From Bowdeniella nasicola (GTDB lineage: Bacteria > Actinomycetota > Actinomycetes > Actinomycetales > Actinomycetaceae): a stretch of DNA of 64,000 nt. Shown in pieces: positions 1 to 9,184 of this stretch (positions are counted from its first letter, which is position 1; every line of letters begins with the position of its first letter). Under the pieces are notes generated by a model. That model was given only the letters and a program-made list of their open reading frames with translations, was not told where the DNA came from and ran no database searches. The DNA lies in NCBI RefSeq assembly GCF_900107735.1, contig NZ_FNQV01000013.1, forward strand, positions 1 to 64,000. The letters are read 5' to 3'. The position numbers were made by a program, and so were the translations under genes.

Positions 1-98
1 TTCGCGGCCGGATCATCCCCGCTCACGCGGGGAGCACGAGGTTGAGTCGCTCTGCGGCGACTTCGGGGTCGGATCATCCCCGCTCACGCGGGGAGCAC
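1..98 (-). CRISPR. Type I-E CRISPR array, leader-proximal end, cut by window edge
   Basis: Two copies of a 29-bp repeat are seen at 9-37 and 70-98, identical to each other, separated by a 32-bp spacer at 38-69. Bases 1-8 are the end of the next spacer. Read on the minus strand the repeat begins GTGCTCCCCGCG and ends GGGGATGATCCG, the standard I-E class whose GC-rich inverted repeat forms the crRNA hairpin. A 61-bp period is typical of type I-E. The array is transcribed leftward away from cas2, so the leader lies on its right. The number of further repeats cannot be seen. Confidence 0.96.
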
Positions 99-167
99 AC
101 TCGCGATTATAGTGAAAAACCCTCTCCTAATTGCCTATTCCGTTCAGTCCTTAGGCGCGAACCATTC
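99..167 (-). promoter_or_regulatory. CRISPR leader (A/T-rich), between cas2 stop and first repeat
   Basis: The 69 bp between the first repeat and the cas2 stop codon is richer in A/T than its surroundings (for example TTATAGTG and CATTCTCATTTTCC). It sits where a type I-E leader should be: at the cas-proximal end of the array, upstream in the direction of array transcription. A leader is usually longer, so its upstream part probably overlaps the 3' end of cas2. No specific integration-factor site was identified. Confidence 0.6.
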
Positions 168-548
168 TCATTTTCCGATCGGTTTCCGCCCATACCTGCG
201 TCGACGGGCCGCGATACTCCAGGACTCTGGCGGTGAACGGTCAGCTCCTGGTGAGGCTGTTAATCCTGCCGCGAAGGGCTGACGGATGAGGGTAAGTCCG
301 TCTACATCGACCGGGATCTTGTCGTGCCCCAGAACGTCGAAACCATAGCCCTGTTCAGACGTGTCGCTGAACGAAATAATCGCACGACCACTCCCGAGGT
401 GGTCCTCGATCAATTGCCAGATCTGCTCCCGTACCCGTCGTGAGACATCTCCGACGTACACGCCCGGGGCTATCTCCAAGAACCATCTCGTTAGCTCGCC
501 ACGCAGTGAACTAGGAGCTGCCGTCAAGACTAACGTTACGTGTCCCAT
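168..548 (-). CDS. cas2: CRISPR-associated endoribonuclease Cas2, type I-E, with C-terminal tail
   Basis: Cas2 dimerises and bridges two Cas1 dimers in the spacer-integration complex. The protein matches the Cas2e pattern: residues 1-92 contain SLRGELTRWFLEIAPGVYVG, VREQIW, and the closing PVDVDGLTLIR. The start chosen is the ATG at 548, which opens the conserved MGHVTLVLT strand and overlaps the end of cas1 by 13 bp. An upstream in-frame start would add 17 unconserved residues. A tail of 34 residues (93-126), rich in Arg and Pro, follows the point where Escherichia coli Cas2e stops. The tail is encoded at 168-272, next to the leader, and may be incidental read-through into leader DNA. Confidence 0.93.
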   Translation of the reverse strand: MGHVTLVLTAAPSSLRGELTRWFLEIAPGVYVGDVSRRVREQIWQLIEDHLGSGRAIISFSDTSEQGYGFDVLGHDKIPVDVDGLTLIRQPFAAGLTASPGADRSPPESWSIAARRRRYGRKPIGK

Positions 549-1462
549 GGGTCCGACCAATTTGCTCCACCAGCAACTGCGCCTTGCTGATAGTCCCAAA
601 GCGAAACTATCGTCGCATCAGCGACAATGTTCGTTCCAAGGCACTCCTGGATATCCCGGACAATTACCGGAATCAATCGACATTCATGCATCAGCTCCCG
701 CATCTGCCGTCGGACTTCGCGGAGCAAATCCGGGACCTCCTCACTCACCAATCTGAAGGCCAGTGGCAGGGAGACTTCAGCCTTGTATAGGTCAGCAATG
801 TCGTAGACGAACGACCGTGCGTGACCCGAGTGAACGATTCCAAGCCCCGGGCTGCACCCCAGTCCGACAACCACCGCGTGAACTAGCCCGTACAACGAGG
901 CATTTGCCGCCGAGATTGCGGCATTGATTGGATCTGCTGCATCGAAGTCGTCAGCTTCGTAGCTTCTGCCATCCCACCGGACTTCGAACTGCTTTGCCAA
1001 TGACCGATACAGGCGGGACATGCGGGCGCCTTCACGACCTCGCAGCTGCTGCATTGTCAGAGAGCCAACGTGCTCCCCACCGAATCGCTTCAGATACATC
1101 CGTCTTGCAACTTGGAGTCGCTCATTCTTGTTAGTGGCTGCCTTCGCCTGCGCCTCAGCTAACCGAGAGGTTGCAGCAAGGCTTCGACCATGGGCGTAGT
1201 ACCGAACTCCTCTTTCGCCAACCCAAACCGTAGTGGTGCCACATTCCGCCAACAGGACCATTGCCTGATGACTGATTGATGTACCTGGACCGAGCATCAA
1301 GACTGAGAGAGTAGCCGCGGGGATGTACGTCGTGCCCTCTGCGTTTCTGGCGGTTACAGCCCCATCTTCTCGATGAACGACGCAGTGTTCAAGATAGAGA
1401 AACGTGAGCCGGTCCTCGATACGAGGGAGTGCTTGTAGGGGGACTGGAGGCAATCTAGGCAT
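536..1462 (-). CDS. cas1: CRISPR-associated integrase Cas1, type I-E
   Basis: Metal-dependent integrase that, with Cas2, inserts new spacers at the leader end of the array. The 308-residue protein has the Cas1e layout: an N-terminal beta domain opening with RIEDRLTFLYLEHC, then a helical catalytic domain. The expected metal ligands are visible at E144 (in GREGAR), H211 (in GLGIVHSGH) and D224 (in YDIADLYK). Their spacing matches E141, H208 and D221 of the Escherichia coli enzyme, so the active site looks intact. It starts 9 bp after cas6e and overlaps cas2 by 13 bp, so it is translated as part of the cas operon. Confidence 0.97.
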   Translation of the reverse strand: MPRLPPVPLQALPRIEDRLTFLYLEHCVVHREDGAVTARNAEGTTYIPAATLSVLMLGPGTSISHQAMVLLAECGTTTVWVGERGVRYYAHGRSLAATSRLAEAQAKAATNKNERLQVARRMYLKRFGGEHVGSLTMQQLRGREGARMSRLYRSLAKQFEVRWDGRSYEADDFDAADPINAAISAANASLYGLVHAVVVGLGCSPGLGIVHSGHARSFVYDIADLYKAEVSLPLAFRLVSEEVPDLLREVRRQMRELMHECRLIPVIVRDIQECLGTNIVADATIVSLWDYQQGAVAGGANWSDPWDT

Positions 1463-1471
1463 GCCAGCTCG

Positions 1472-2131
1472 TTAGTTTCGTTGCGCTAACGTCATGAGCC
1501 CACACCCGTAAGCTTTCGCCCTTCCGATGCCACGCGTCAGTGCTTCCCTGAGCATGTCGGCGTCTCTCACTTCGAACGACCCTTCAAAAACGGCCTTAGC
1601 GATTGTGACCCGCGCTCCCTTTCTGTGAAACACCATCCGTTCCCGCTGAGTCAACTGTACGTTGGGCATCGCGTCCAGCGACTCCAGAAAGCTAATACCG
1701 ATCGCTTCTTGGCGATCGATCAACCACTGGCGTTGCTGTTCCGCCGTCACATGCGCATAGACCTTGCCTCGGCCCTGACTCGCGTCTGACATCGAGCGTC
1801 GAACTGGATTTGCCGCAAGTCGGAAGGAGAATCTCTGTCCCGCAGTCAAGGAGTTCAAAATGGGCGAGTAGTCTCGGGTTTCCCATTCGCTCGTGGTGGG
1901 CCAGCCTGCCTGCTCAACAATGTGCGTCAAGTCCGGCATCGCGGCTGAAACGATATAAAGCGCAGGCGAGTTGGGGCGAGGATCTAGCCGCCATAAGGGC
2001 CTCCCCCTCGTTTCATCATGTACTTGAGGTGAGAAACTCGCCATGACAGCCGCATGCATGGCCTGCGGTGATCCAATGAGTTTCCGAGCCCCTCGACGCG
2101 CCGCATTGAGGTAGAGCCGCGTCAGAAACAT
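1472..2131 (-). CDS. cas6e: Cas6e (CasE/Cse3) crRNA-processing endoribonuclease
   Basis: Cuts pre-crRNA at the base of each repeat hairpin and stays bound to the 3' handle as a Cascade subunit. The 219-residue protein starts MFLTRLYLNAARRGARKLIG, typical of the family. A histidine at about residue 26 (SPQAMHAAVMASF) is placed like the catalytic His20 of the Escherichia coli protein. The C terminus has the glycine-rich RNA-binding loop GIGRAKAYGCGLM. Its start codon overlaps the cas5e stop by one base (TGATG), which suggests translational coupling. Confidence 0.95.
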   Translation of the reverse strand: MFLTRLYLNAARRGARKLIGSPQAMHAAVMASFSPQVHDETRGRPLWRLDPRPNSPALYIVSAAMPDLTHIVEQAGWPTTSEWETRDYSPILNSLTAGQRFSFRLAANPVRRSMSDASQGRGKVYAHVTAEQQRQWLIDRQEAIGISFLESLDAMPNVQLTQRERMVFHRKGARVTIAKAVFEGSFEVRDADMLREALTRGIGRAKAYGCGLMTLAQRN

Positions 2132-2838
2132 CAGTGTCCTCCTACGGTCAATGACATGGGGTCATGCCTGTCTGAAGGTGCATCTAGCAACGAGATTGTC
2201 CACGACGTGGTTCGACGCCAGTCGTATTGACGATTAGCGGGATCGAATGACCGCGGCACATCTTGGACCAGCTCGGTATCTATTCCAGATGTCCTGGTGG
2301 CTACTCCTTGGTCAGCGATGATCCGCGCTCGGTAACCTTGCTGCCGGCCACACTGCTGTTGGAACCAGGTCGGTGCGTGCCAGGGTTCACCCTCGATGAC
2401 GTCTCCGAGAGGTCCGTCCCTAAGTCCTAGGCTCAGCGGGAATGCCGGTGGGCATGATCGTCGTCCGAGAAACAGGGTGAAGACCGGTGATTCCACCGCA
2501 GCCTTTATCCCCTCGATGAGGCCATCAGGACCCTCGATTCCGGCCACGAACACGGCATCAGACAGGTAGTAGCGGTGGGACAGTGGCATCGAGCGGCCCG
2601 CTCGATTATGGGCGGTATGAAAATCGCGCACGAGTTTTCCTGGCTTGTCCACCCTCACCGCTAACTGGAGATCGAGAAGGTCTTCTAGAGGATCACTCCG
2701 TCGTCGCCCTTCTGCGGCAGCTATGAGGCCTAGAATGCCGCTTTTTGATGGATAGTTACGGGTTTCCCGGACATTGAACCGTGAGCTCACTCCCCACGAT
2801 TGGAGAGGTCCCGCTAGCTTCAGAAGCAGTGTGCTCAT
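2131..2838 (-). CDS. cas5e: Cas5e (CasD), Cascade crRNA 5'-handle subunit
   Basis: Caps the 5' handle of the crRNA and joins the Cas7 backbone to Cas8e in the Cascade surveillance complex. The 235-residue protein opens with LLLKLAGPLQSWGVSSRFNVR. It continues with TRNYPSKSGILGLIAAAEGR, the two N-terminal signatures of Cas5e (ferredoxin-like fold). The start ATG overlaps the cas7e stop by 4 bp (ATGA). Position in the operon and length are both normal for the I-E subtype. Confidence 0.96.
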   Translation of the reverse strand: MSTLLLKLAGPLQSWGVSSRFNVRETRNYPSKSGILGLIAAAEGRRRSDPLEDLLDLQLAVRVDKPGKLVRDFHTAHNRAGRSMPLSHRYYLSDAVFVAGIEGPDGLIEGIKAAVESPVFTLFLGRRSCPPAFPLSLGLRDGPLGDVIEGEPWHAPTWFQQQCGRQQGYRARIIADQGVATRTSGIDTELVQDVPRSFDPANRQYDWRRTTSWTISLLDAPSDRHDPMSLTVGGH

Positions 2839-3962
2839 GACGCAATATCTGAGCTTCCGAGGGTGGTTGTGAGTTTCTCGGCAAGCTCTGGGAACGAGAC
2901 CCTCTCACCTAGCTCTGCTAACGCTTCGGCATGGGTGTCGAGCGTTACTACGAACGAAGCTTCTGGAGTCATTCGGTAGGTAGATTCGATCTCCTTAGCG
3001 AAATTCGCGATTGCTGATACAGACTTTTCGGTGTAGCCCGACTGCGTGGTCGCGCGAACGGGCGTCTCAAAGGCCCCCACATAGGAAATCGGCTGCGAAG
3101 AACGGACCGTAACAATCACTGCTGCAGGGAGCGTGAAGTTTGCGAACGTGTTCACCTTGCCTGTCGGCATTGAGGTGATGAAGGCCTCCGCGAATGCCTT
3201 GACCGCAGCGATTGCTGAATCAGTCGTGCCGAGATTCTCAACTAGCTGGTCCATGTTAATGGTGGCATAACGGTAGAGAGTTGCCGAAGCAAACTCCACT
3301 GTGCCCATCATGCCTGCGCCTGCGTCGGCATCTTCCGCTTGAGCCTTGACGTCGTCGACTGCGGTGAAGAAGTCAAACTCCGTCTCTGCGGGATGAGTTG
3401 AGATCGCGTGCGCCACCTGGCACGCCGCATCAACGTTCCCGTCCGGCCAATCCGCAACCATGCGACCGAACAGTGCAAGATCGATGGAGTTATCGGCCCT
3501 CAAGACAGCTTTCGCGGTCTTCTTATCAATCTCTCGTTCTTCACGGACCGAGTCGATGGCTTCTTTCGCAAGGAGATCGATCTGAGCATTCGACAGGAAG
3601 AGCAAATACCCCGTTACCTTCTTGGCTTCACCCTCCTTTCTCCCTCGCGGCAACTCGATCTTGATACCTGTGGCTTTAACTACCTCTTCGGCCAGTTCCT
3701 CGGCGCGATCAGTTAGGTCATCTGCCTGCTCGTTGATTGACTTCTCGACCAACTCCACTGCCTGAGCAGTTCGCGTTCCCCTCTCACGTCGGTCGATGAC
3801 CGCCTCGAATTTCTCGCGCGTAGCGCGCTTCCACGCTTGGCTCGAGACGCGAAGGCGCGCTACGCCGCCATAAAAGGCACTCTTCGGCGAACCGTTGTCG
3901 TCGCGGTTGATACAGCTTGGCGGAGCATCCTGGACAATGTGGAAATCGATGAACGTACTCAT
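2835..3962 (-). CDS. cas7e: Cas7e (CasC/Cse4), Cascade backbone subunit
   Basis: Six copies of this RRM-fold protein form the helical backbone that holds the crRNA spacer. The start at 3962 gives MSTFIDFHIVQDAPPSCINRD, the conserved family opening, and 375 residues in all. An upstream in-frame start would add 17 residues of no family likeness and run into cse2. Visible conserved blocks are INRDDNGSPKSAFYGGVARLRVSSQAWKR near the N terminus and NTFANFTLPAAVIV near residue 280. It overlaps cse2 by 4 bp and cas5e by 4 bp. Confidence 0.96.
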   Translation of the reverse strand: MSTFIDFHIVQDAPPSCINRDDNGSPKSAFYGGVARLRVSSQAWKRATREKFEAVIDRRERGTRTAQAVELVEKSINEQADDLTDRAEELAEEVVKATGIKIELPRGRKEGEAKKVTGYLLFLSNAQIDLLAKEAIDSVREEREIDKKTAKAVLRADNSIDLALFGRMVADWPDGNVDAACQVAHAISTHPAETEFDFFTAVDDVKAQAEDADAGAGMMGTVEFASATLYRYATINMDQLVENLGTTDSAIAAVKAFAEAFITSMPTGKVNTFANFTLPAAVIVTVRSSQPISYVGAFETPVRATTQSGYTEKSVSAIANFAKEIESTYRMTPEASFVVTLDTHAEALAELGERVSFPELAEKLTTTLGSSDIAS

Positions 3963-4573
3963 GACAGTTTTTCCTTCTCCCCTGCCGGAAGTCCGGCAAA
4001 CTGGCGCGCCCACTTTAGACGCACGGTTGAGGCCCCTCCCGGAGCTTGGAATTGGTAGAGATCGCTTGCTAACTCCCCGTAGTCGAAAGCGATTCCTTCC
4101 GACCGGAGCTGACCAATGAGTCCACGCAGATGGTGGACAAGTTCTCGCTCGGTCGTCGCGGTAACGGCTGCATCAAATCGCCGCCGGACCGCTTTGCTTT
4201 GGCCCTCGTTGTCACGCTTTCGATAGGCGAGTTCACCAACTGCGCGCGACAGTGTTCGCTTTTGCGTGTGCATCGGGTCGTTCCGTGATTGTTGATGCCA
4301 CGAATACAGTGTCAAAGCGTCATGTACTGCGCGCTCGCTCCACGTGGGTGTATCAAATGGAACGTCGGCGTCAGCAGGCACTGATGTCAACTCCCATACT
4401 TCCGGGTTTTGACCCGGGCCCAGCGCGAATCCCTTGCGCAGAGCAGCTAATGCGCCTCGTTCCGATGAACCACCGGATAAGTAACCTTCCTGTAGGCGTA
4501 ATACCCGTCCCGCCACGAGGTGGCGAATCTGGGAGCGACGTGAATACGTCGGCGCTCGATCACTTACTGTCAT
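3959..4573 (-). CDS. cse2: Cse2 (CasB), Cascade small subunit
   Basis: Two copies form the inner belly of Cascade and stabilise the non-target strand of the R-loop. The 204-residue protein is basic and mostly helical, with patterns found in the CasB family (AALRKGFALGPGQNPEVWEL, AVHDALTLYSWHQQS, RLKWARQFAG). Small subunits are poorly conserved, so position between cas8e and cas7e carries part of the weight. The ATG at 4573 overlaps cas8e by 14 bp. An upstream in-frame start at 4609 is possible but lies deeper within cas8e. Confidence 0.92.
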   Translation of the reverse strand: MTVSDRAPTYSRRSQIRHLVAGRVLRLQEGYLSGGSSERGALAALRKGFALGPGQNPEVWELTSVPADADVPFDTPTWSERAVHDALTLYSWHQQSRNDPMHTQKRTLSRAVGELAYRKRDNEGQSKAVRRRFDAAVTATTERELVHHLRGLIGQLRSEGIAFDYGELASDLYQFQAPGGASTVRLKWARQFAGLPAGEKEKLS

Positions 4574-6215
4574 GTCCAACCTCACTGTCTTCGTTCTTTG
4601 GATAGGCATCGGGAAGCGTCTTCTTCAAAGCTGCATGGAACCACGCATTTGCCCTTCCCGCATCACCGGAACTATTTCCTCGCAGCGCTGCCAACGGCGC
4701 TCTGGCGAATATCGTTTCGCCCGCTGCTGTTGCTCGAGCTCGCAAATGCCGTTGCCAGCTGATTGTTCGCGTGACCCGATCCGCGCTATCTTGTGCGAGC
4801 CATTCCCTGAACTCCGGCTCGAGTTCGTACAAGAATTCCCGCCGGGATTCGTCTCGAATGGCCCCTGCCTTGTCAGGCTCCGCGCCAGCTGCCTGCGCAA
4901 TATTGGCCGCGAATCTTCCTACGAGGTATGCCGTTTCTGTCGTGGCATCGAGTGCCACTTTGATGGCAAGGATCAGCTGCGGGTCACCTGTAAGGGCCGA
5001 AAGCGGAAGCGCTATCTCGTCCACGACAAGGTCGTCGAACACCGCTTCGTTTGATCCGTACTCCATAGTCAGAATCGAGACCGGGTAGATGAGCTGGTGC
5101 GCTGAGAGTTCTTCAAACTCTTGGGCGAGCTGACTGAACCATGACAGCGTTCCGGCTGGGAGCATGGCGGCCCCAGATCCACCTGAACGCCTCGGTGTCT
5201 CTCCAGCGATTTGCGGAAGGAGTGCCCGTAGCCCCCGCCACATCACCTGTTGTGCCGAGAACTTCTGCGGCATGTACACATCTGCCTTGTGCTTATCGCT
5301 TTGAGGCTTTGAATACCTCCACGCGGTCATCGGCTCAACGGTCTGGCGGTTCTGCGGAGTAATACGATCTCCCTGGCACACGAGAACTCCCGTAACTGAC
5401 TCGGCCCCATGGAGTCGAATCCGGCGGGATTGCCACGTGTAAGTATTGACCGGGCCAGTCGGGCTTATGCCGTCGACGTCGGCTGTGGTCTGATCGTCTG
5501 GCTCCCGTTCCCATGGTGGAAGATCACGGGCTAGGTCCCAATCAGTAAGTCCCGTTCCATCGTGATCCCGTGCCACGAGGTTATAAAGAAGCGTCTCCCA
5601 GAGAGTCGAGCCCACAACGTATACGATGCCCAGCTGCCCTGCCCACCCGGTTCCGATTCCATATCCTCTTCCACCCTTTACCCGAGGGTCGCCTACTGCC
5701 CCAGAGTGGATTCCAGAGATATCGTATGCGTGGCAAGCCACTAGCCAGCGAGCAGCTTCCGCCCAACTCATCGTTTCTAAGCCTTTTCCTCTGCGCAGCG
5801 TAAAGAACTTCTCGCTTGCAGGAACATCCTGCAGGACGGCCTCGATGCCTTTGAACTCTCCACTCTTTGTTCGCAGGTCTGCGACTTGGAAGAAGGGTTT
5901 AACCGGATCTCGAAGATCGAATCTCTCGCGGTGGTCCTCCAAGTAGAGGCTGACCGTTTCTAATGTCGCTTGCGGATCAGTGAAGATCTCGTACCAGTGG
6001 TCAATATCCGTTGGTCCCTCAACTGCACGATGCATGATCGCAAGACAGAGCCTGAGGATGGCGACGTCCTGTGTTGGCAAGTCCCCCGATAACCTAGCGA
6101 TCCGCTCAGCAGACTGGAACAGTTCCAGGAGTCCGACCTCCCTTACCTCATCATCCACTGTCATGACACGAATCCACGGTTCCGTCAAGAGATCGAATGT
6201 TGGCCGCTCATTCAT
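4560..6215 (-). CDS. cas8e: Cas8e (CasA/Cse1), Cascade large subunit
   Basis: Large subunit that reads the PAM and recruits Cas3 once the R-loop forms. The start at 6215 gives MNERPTFDLLTEPWIRVMTV, with the family-typical FDLLTEPWI block at the very N terminus, and 551 residues in all, a little longer than the 502 of Escherichia coli. A further in-frame start at 6242 lies inside cas3 and adds nine unconserved residues. The C-terminal half is predicted to be the helical bundle that contacts Cse2. The gene overlaps cas3 by 8 bp. Confidence 0.95.
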   Translation of the reverse strand: MNERPTFDLLTEPWIRVMTVDDEVREVGLLELFQSAERIARLSGDLPTQDVAILRLCLAIMHRAVEGPTDIDHWYEIFTDPQATLETVSLYLEDHRERFDLRDPVKPFFQVADLRTKSGEFKGIEAVLQDVPASEKFFTLRRGKGLETMSWAEAARWLVACHAYDISGIHSGAVGDPRVKGGRGYGIGTGWAGQLGIVYVVGSTLWETLLYNLVARDHDGTGLTDWDLARDLPPWEREPDDQTTADVDGISPTGPVNTYTWQSRRIRLHGAESVTGVLVCQGDRITPQNRQTVEPMTAWRYSKPQSDKHKADVYMPQKFSAQQVMWRGLRALLPQIAGETPRRSGGSGAAMLPAGTLSWFSQLAQEFEELSAHQLIYPVSILTMEYGSNEAVFDDLVVDEIALPLSALTGDPQLILAIKVALDATTETAYLVGRFAANIAQAAGAEPDKAGAIRDESRREFLYELEPEFREWLAQDSADRVTRTISWQRHLRARATAAGETIFARAPLAALRGNSSGDAGRANAWFHAALKKTLPDAYPKNEDSEVGHDSK

Positions 6216-9078
6216 GTGGAACTTCCTCCAGTCCTCGTTCAACGCTGTACCTCAAACGTCGTCCCACGAGTGTGCATTCTCCGGAATACAACGGCAGTAC
6301 CAGCTGGCCCCGAAGAATCGGAGACTCTTGCCATGTGGCGTATCGACTATTTCGTTCGAGTTCGTCGAGGACCTGATCTATTCGATCACTCCAACCGAAT
6401 GCGGGAGGAAGTCGAACCATCGACTCTGCAAGCGTGCGTGCCAACCGATGCGGTGGACATTCCATCGTCGGGATCTCTTCACCCCCTAGATGTGGGAGGG
6501 TGCGAAGCACCCTCTTGTCATCGACGTCGATGAGAATCACCTCTATGGCTTCCTGTCCATCTCGGACGGCTACTTGAGCTCGATATCCGTCAGACTCCTC
6601 TGACGATACGTCCATTGTGTGCCAATCGAAGAGAGAAGTTCGTGCGGTTGGAGTTCTAGGTTCTTCCAGCGCAAACGTATTGGCGGCCCGGAGTCTCGTC
6701 TCCAGCGACTTTTCGTAGCGCGTTTGCCAACGAACTAGCATTTCTTGCCAGGGATTAGACAGCTTGATCTCCCTCGGGCCGTAGACGTCTTCCATCAATC
6801 TCGATACATCATCCGGAACGGCAAGCGGTCGCCCCTCATGCAGCAAGGGAAGGATTGATGCTGCTGTTCGAATGAGTTCTCCTGGCGAGTAGATGGCTCG
6901 CGAACCCGGCTCGAGCGGAAATGGTCGGGTGTCGTCTGTGCCCGTCCCTGCGACATAACAGGTGGGGTTGGATAGGCGTTTGGGTCGCTCGCGCCCGGGG
7001 TGCCTGTGGATTCTGCCAATACGCTGGATCAGCAAATCGATTGGGGCAAGATCCGTGACAAGAACATCAAAATCGACGTCGAGTGATTGCTCGACAACTT
7101 GAGTGGCCACGACTATTGCGCGATGAGGGCGGTGATCGCCGGCGCTTTTACCAAACTTCTCCAGTAGTTCACGATCTCGATTCTGGCGGTCCCGAACTGT
7201 AAATCTCGAATGCATGAGGGTGACGTCGTTCGGAAAAGCCTGGGACAGAAAGTCGTAGGTGTCTTGAGCTCGTTTAACGGTGTTCCTGATGACCAACGCG
7301 CACCCGCCGTCAACCAATAGTGAACTCAGGAGATCCTCGAGATTATCATCGGCGTTGGAAGCACACAGTTGTGTTCTGGCCGGAATCGCATCTCCTCTGT
7401 CGAGGGCGAGATGTCGCAGACCAGAGTCGTCGCATGTTGTGATTGATGGATACGGAACATCCTCACGTTCATTCGCAGATTCTTCTGTCTGCCGGAAGTG
7501 ACCTGCCGTAATCGCGCCACGCTGGTACGCCTCAACAAATCTCTGTCGCGTCGGCTGTGACAGTGTCGCGGAGAGCATAATGACCGGCACGGCATGAGCT
7601 CCCAGCCACGATAGTGCTCGCTCAAGAAAGACATTCATGTAGGAGGAGAAGGCATGGACCTCGTCGAGAACGACAACTTTTCTCGAGAGGCCAAGATGCC
7701 TGAGCTCAACAAACCTAGACTTCAGTGCGGCAAACAGGACGTGATCGATGGTCGAAGCTACAAAGTCGGCGAGTACAGACTTCCGACGTCCCGACAGCCA
7801 CGGCAAGATCGCAATTCTTCGCGCAGCGCTGTGCACGTCGCGCCCCATATCGACCGGTTCATCGAGTGAGGGCAACCGGCCCATAAGGTCATCATGAATT
7901 TGCCAACCGACGCGTCGAAGCCGATCGGCTGAAGATTCCAAGCTCTGTTTTCCATGTTGGAGTGAGGCGGCATAAACGCCTTCCCCGTAGACAGCGCTGG
8001 TCCGCTCGAGCCAGTTCATCATCCGCCGGAACATCGCGTTTGTTGTCGCCTGAGTTGGCAGCGCGAACAACACGCCTGATCTTCCGGTCCGTGCCGCTAA
8101 CACCTCTGCTGCTAACAGCGCAGCTTCGGTCTTACCCGAACCTGTCGCATCTTCGAGGATGAGGAGACAGCCCGACGTTCCTACCGTCCGAGCCTGTTCA
8201 ACCAATTCCTGTTGAGCGATCGTTGCCTGTGCAGAGTCGGGAAATCCAAATCTCGACTTCAAAGCATCGGAGGCCGAATCTCTCGAGTCCTTCGGATTCC
8301 ACGGTGGCGGCAGCTCAAACCTCGTGATTGCCGAGTCGGCGCGGGTTCTCATGCTGTCCGGCTCCCCCAGCCGGCGACCGGAATCGTCGATGCCAATCAG
8401 CGGAAAGTACTCTGGATTGGACGATAGCCAATCTGCCACCTCTACCAAGGCAAGAATCAGCACAAGGATCGGCTGCGGCCAGCGAAAACCCTGCGGAATT
8501 ACTTGATCGATTGAGGCTCTCTTCGCTGCGTCGTCAATTATCTCGCGCTGCCGTATCCACCAGGTGTCGTCCCCAATAAGTTCTGTGAAGTGTTGGACCA
8601 CGCTCATGCTGCGACGCTCTACCGGGAATCCGTGATGGGCTCCCACAACTGAAGCGAGTGGACGTAGCTGTCTCAAGCCCTCTTCTGCGAAATACCGGTC
8701 TACCAGTACCGCGGAGACCAACCCGTGGGGCGCAAGCGACCGTGTGTTCGTATCTGACGGCGGAATAGTTAAACCTTCATCTTCGAAACGACTCCGTAGC
8801 GCTTCGACCTTTCCGGCGAAACTCGGCGCAAGCTTCCCGATATCGTGTGTCCCGGCGCAAAAGATGCACAGCGAGCGGAACCTTTGCCATGCGTCACGTC
8901 CCTCACCAGATTGGTCAATCGAACCAAAAGCAGATTCGGCCGCAGTTTTAACCGACGGTCCAACCCAGCTATCAAGGAGAAACTCCATCGCAGCTTCGGC
9001 GTCACGTAGGTGGGTGGTCAGGGGCAGCCATTGCTCAACAAACCCTGTCATTGGCCATGACTTTGACCATCCGACCAT
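6208..9078 (-). CDS. cas3: Cas3 HD nuclease-helicase, type I
   Basis: Recruited by target-bound Cascade, it unwinds and degrades DNA 3' to 5'. The 956-residue protein has an N-terminal HD domain with HDIGKLAPSF at residues 78-87 and an upstream metal His in LTTHLRDAE. A superfamily-2 helicase core follows: Walker A DATGSGKT near residue 310, the DEVH box (VVLDEVHAF), motif III LSATLSQPTRQ, motif VI QRIGRIHRH. All key motifs appear intact. It is the first gene of the cas operon, preceded by a 106-bp spacer that holds an inverted repeat. Confidence 0.97.
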   Translation of the reverse strand: MVGWSKSWPMTGFVEQWLPLTTHLRDAEAAMEFLLDSWVGPSVKTAAESAFGSIDQSGEGRDAWQRFRSLCIFCAGTHDIGKLAPSFAGKVEALRSRFEDEGLTIPPSDTNTRSLAPHGLVSAVLVDRYFAEEGLRQLRPLASVVGAHHGFPVERRSMSVVQHFTELIGDDTWWIRQREIIDDAAKRASIDQVIPQGFRWPQPILVLILALVEVADWLSSNPEYFPLIGIDDSGRRLGEPDSMRTRADSAITRFELPPPWNPKDSRDSASDALKSRFGFPDSAQATIAQQELVEQARTVGTSGCLLILEDATGSGKTEAALLAAEVLAARTGRSGVLFALPTQATTNAMFRRMMNWLERTSAVYGEGVYAASLQHGKQSLESSADRLRRVGWQIHDDLMGRLPSLDEPVDMGRDVHSAARRIAILPWLSGRRKSVLADFVASTIDHVLFAALKSRFVELRHLGLSRKVVVLDEVHAFSSYMNVFLERALSWLGAHAVPVIMLSATLSQPTRQRFVEAYQRGAITAGHFRQTEESANEREDVPYPSITTCDDSGLRHLALDRGDAIPARTQLCASNADDNLEDLLSSLLVDGGCALVIRNTVKRAQDTYDFLSQAFPNDVTLMHSRFTVRDRQNRDRELLEKFGKSAGDHRPHRAIVVATQVVEQSLDVDFDVLVTDLAPIDLLIQRIGRIHRHPGRERPKRLSNPTCYVAGTGTDDTRPFPLEPGSRAIYSPGELIRTAASILPLLHEGRPLAVPDDVSRLMEDVYGPREIKLSNPWQEMLVRWQTRYEKSLETRLRAANTFALEEPRTPTARTSLFDWHTMDVSSEESDGYRAQVAVRDGQEAIEVILIDVDDKRVLRTLPHLGGEEIPTMECPPHRLARTLAESMVRLPPAFGWSDRIDQVLDELERNSRYATWQESPILRGQLVLPLYSGECTLVGRRLRYSVERGLEEVPHE

Positions 9079-9111
9079 TGACTACTCCTAAAGCTGCGAT
9101 GCCTCTCCATA

Positions 9112-9132
9112 TTGTAGTCCACATCACTACAA
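9112..9132 (-). promoter_or_regulatory. Inverted repeat in the putative cas3 promoter
   Basis: TTGTAGT at 9112-9118 and ACTACAA at 9126-9132 form a 7-bp inverted repeat with a 7-bp spacer, 34 bp upstream of the cas3 start. On the minus strand the promoter-proximal arm reads CTACAATATGG, which contains a plausible -10 element (TACAAT). A regulator bound here would cover the promoter. There is no cas-linked regulator gene nearby. The promoter assignment is inference. Confidence 0.42.
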
Positions 9133-9184
9133 GTCAGGTATGGGCCGATTACGCGTTTGTGTTATCGCCGACGCTGAGCCTGAT

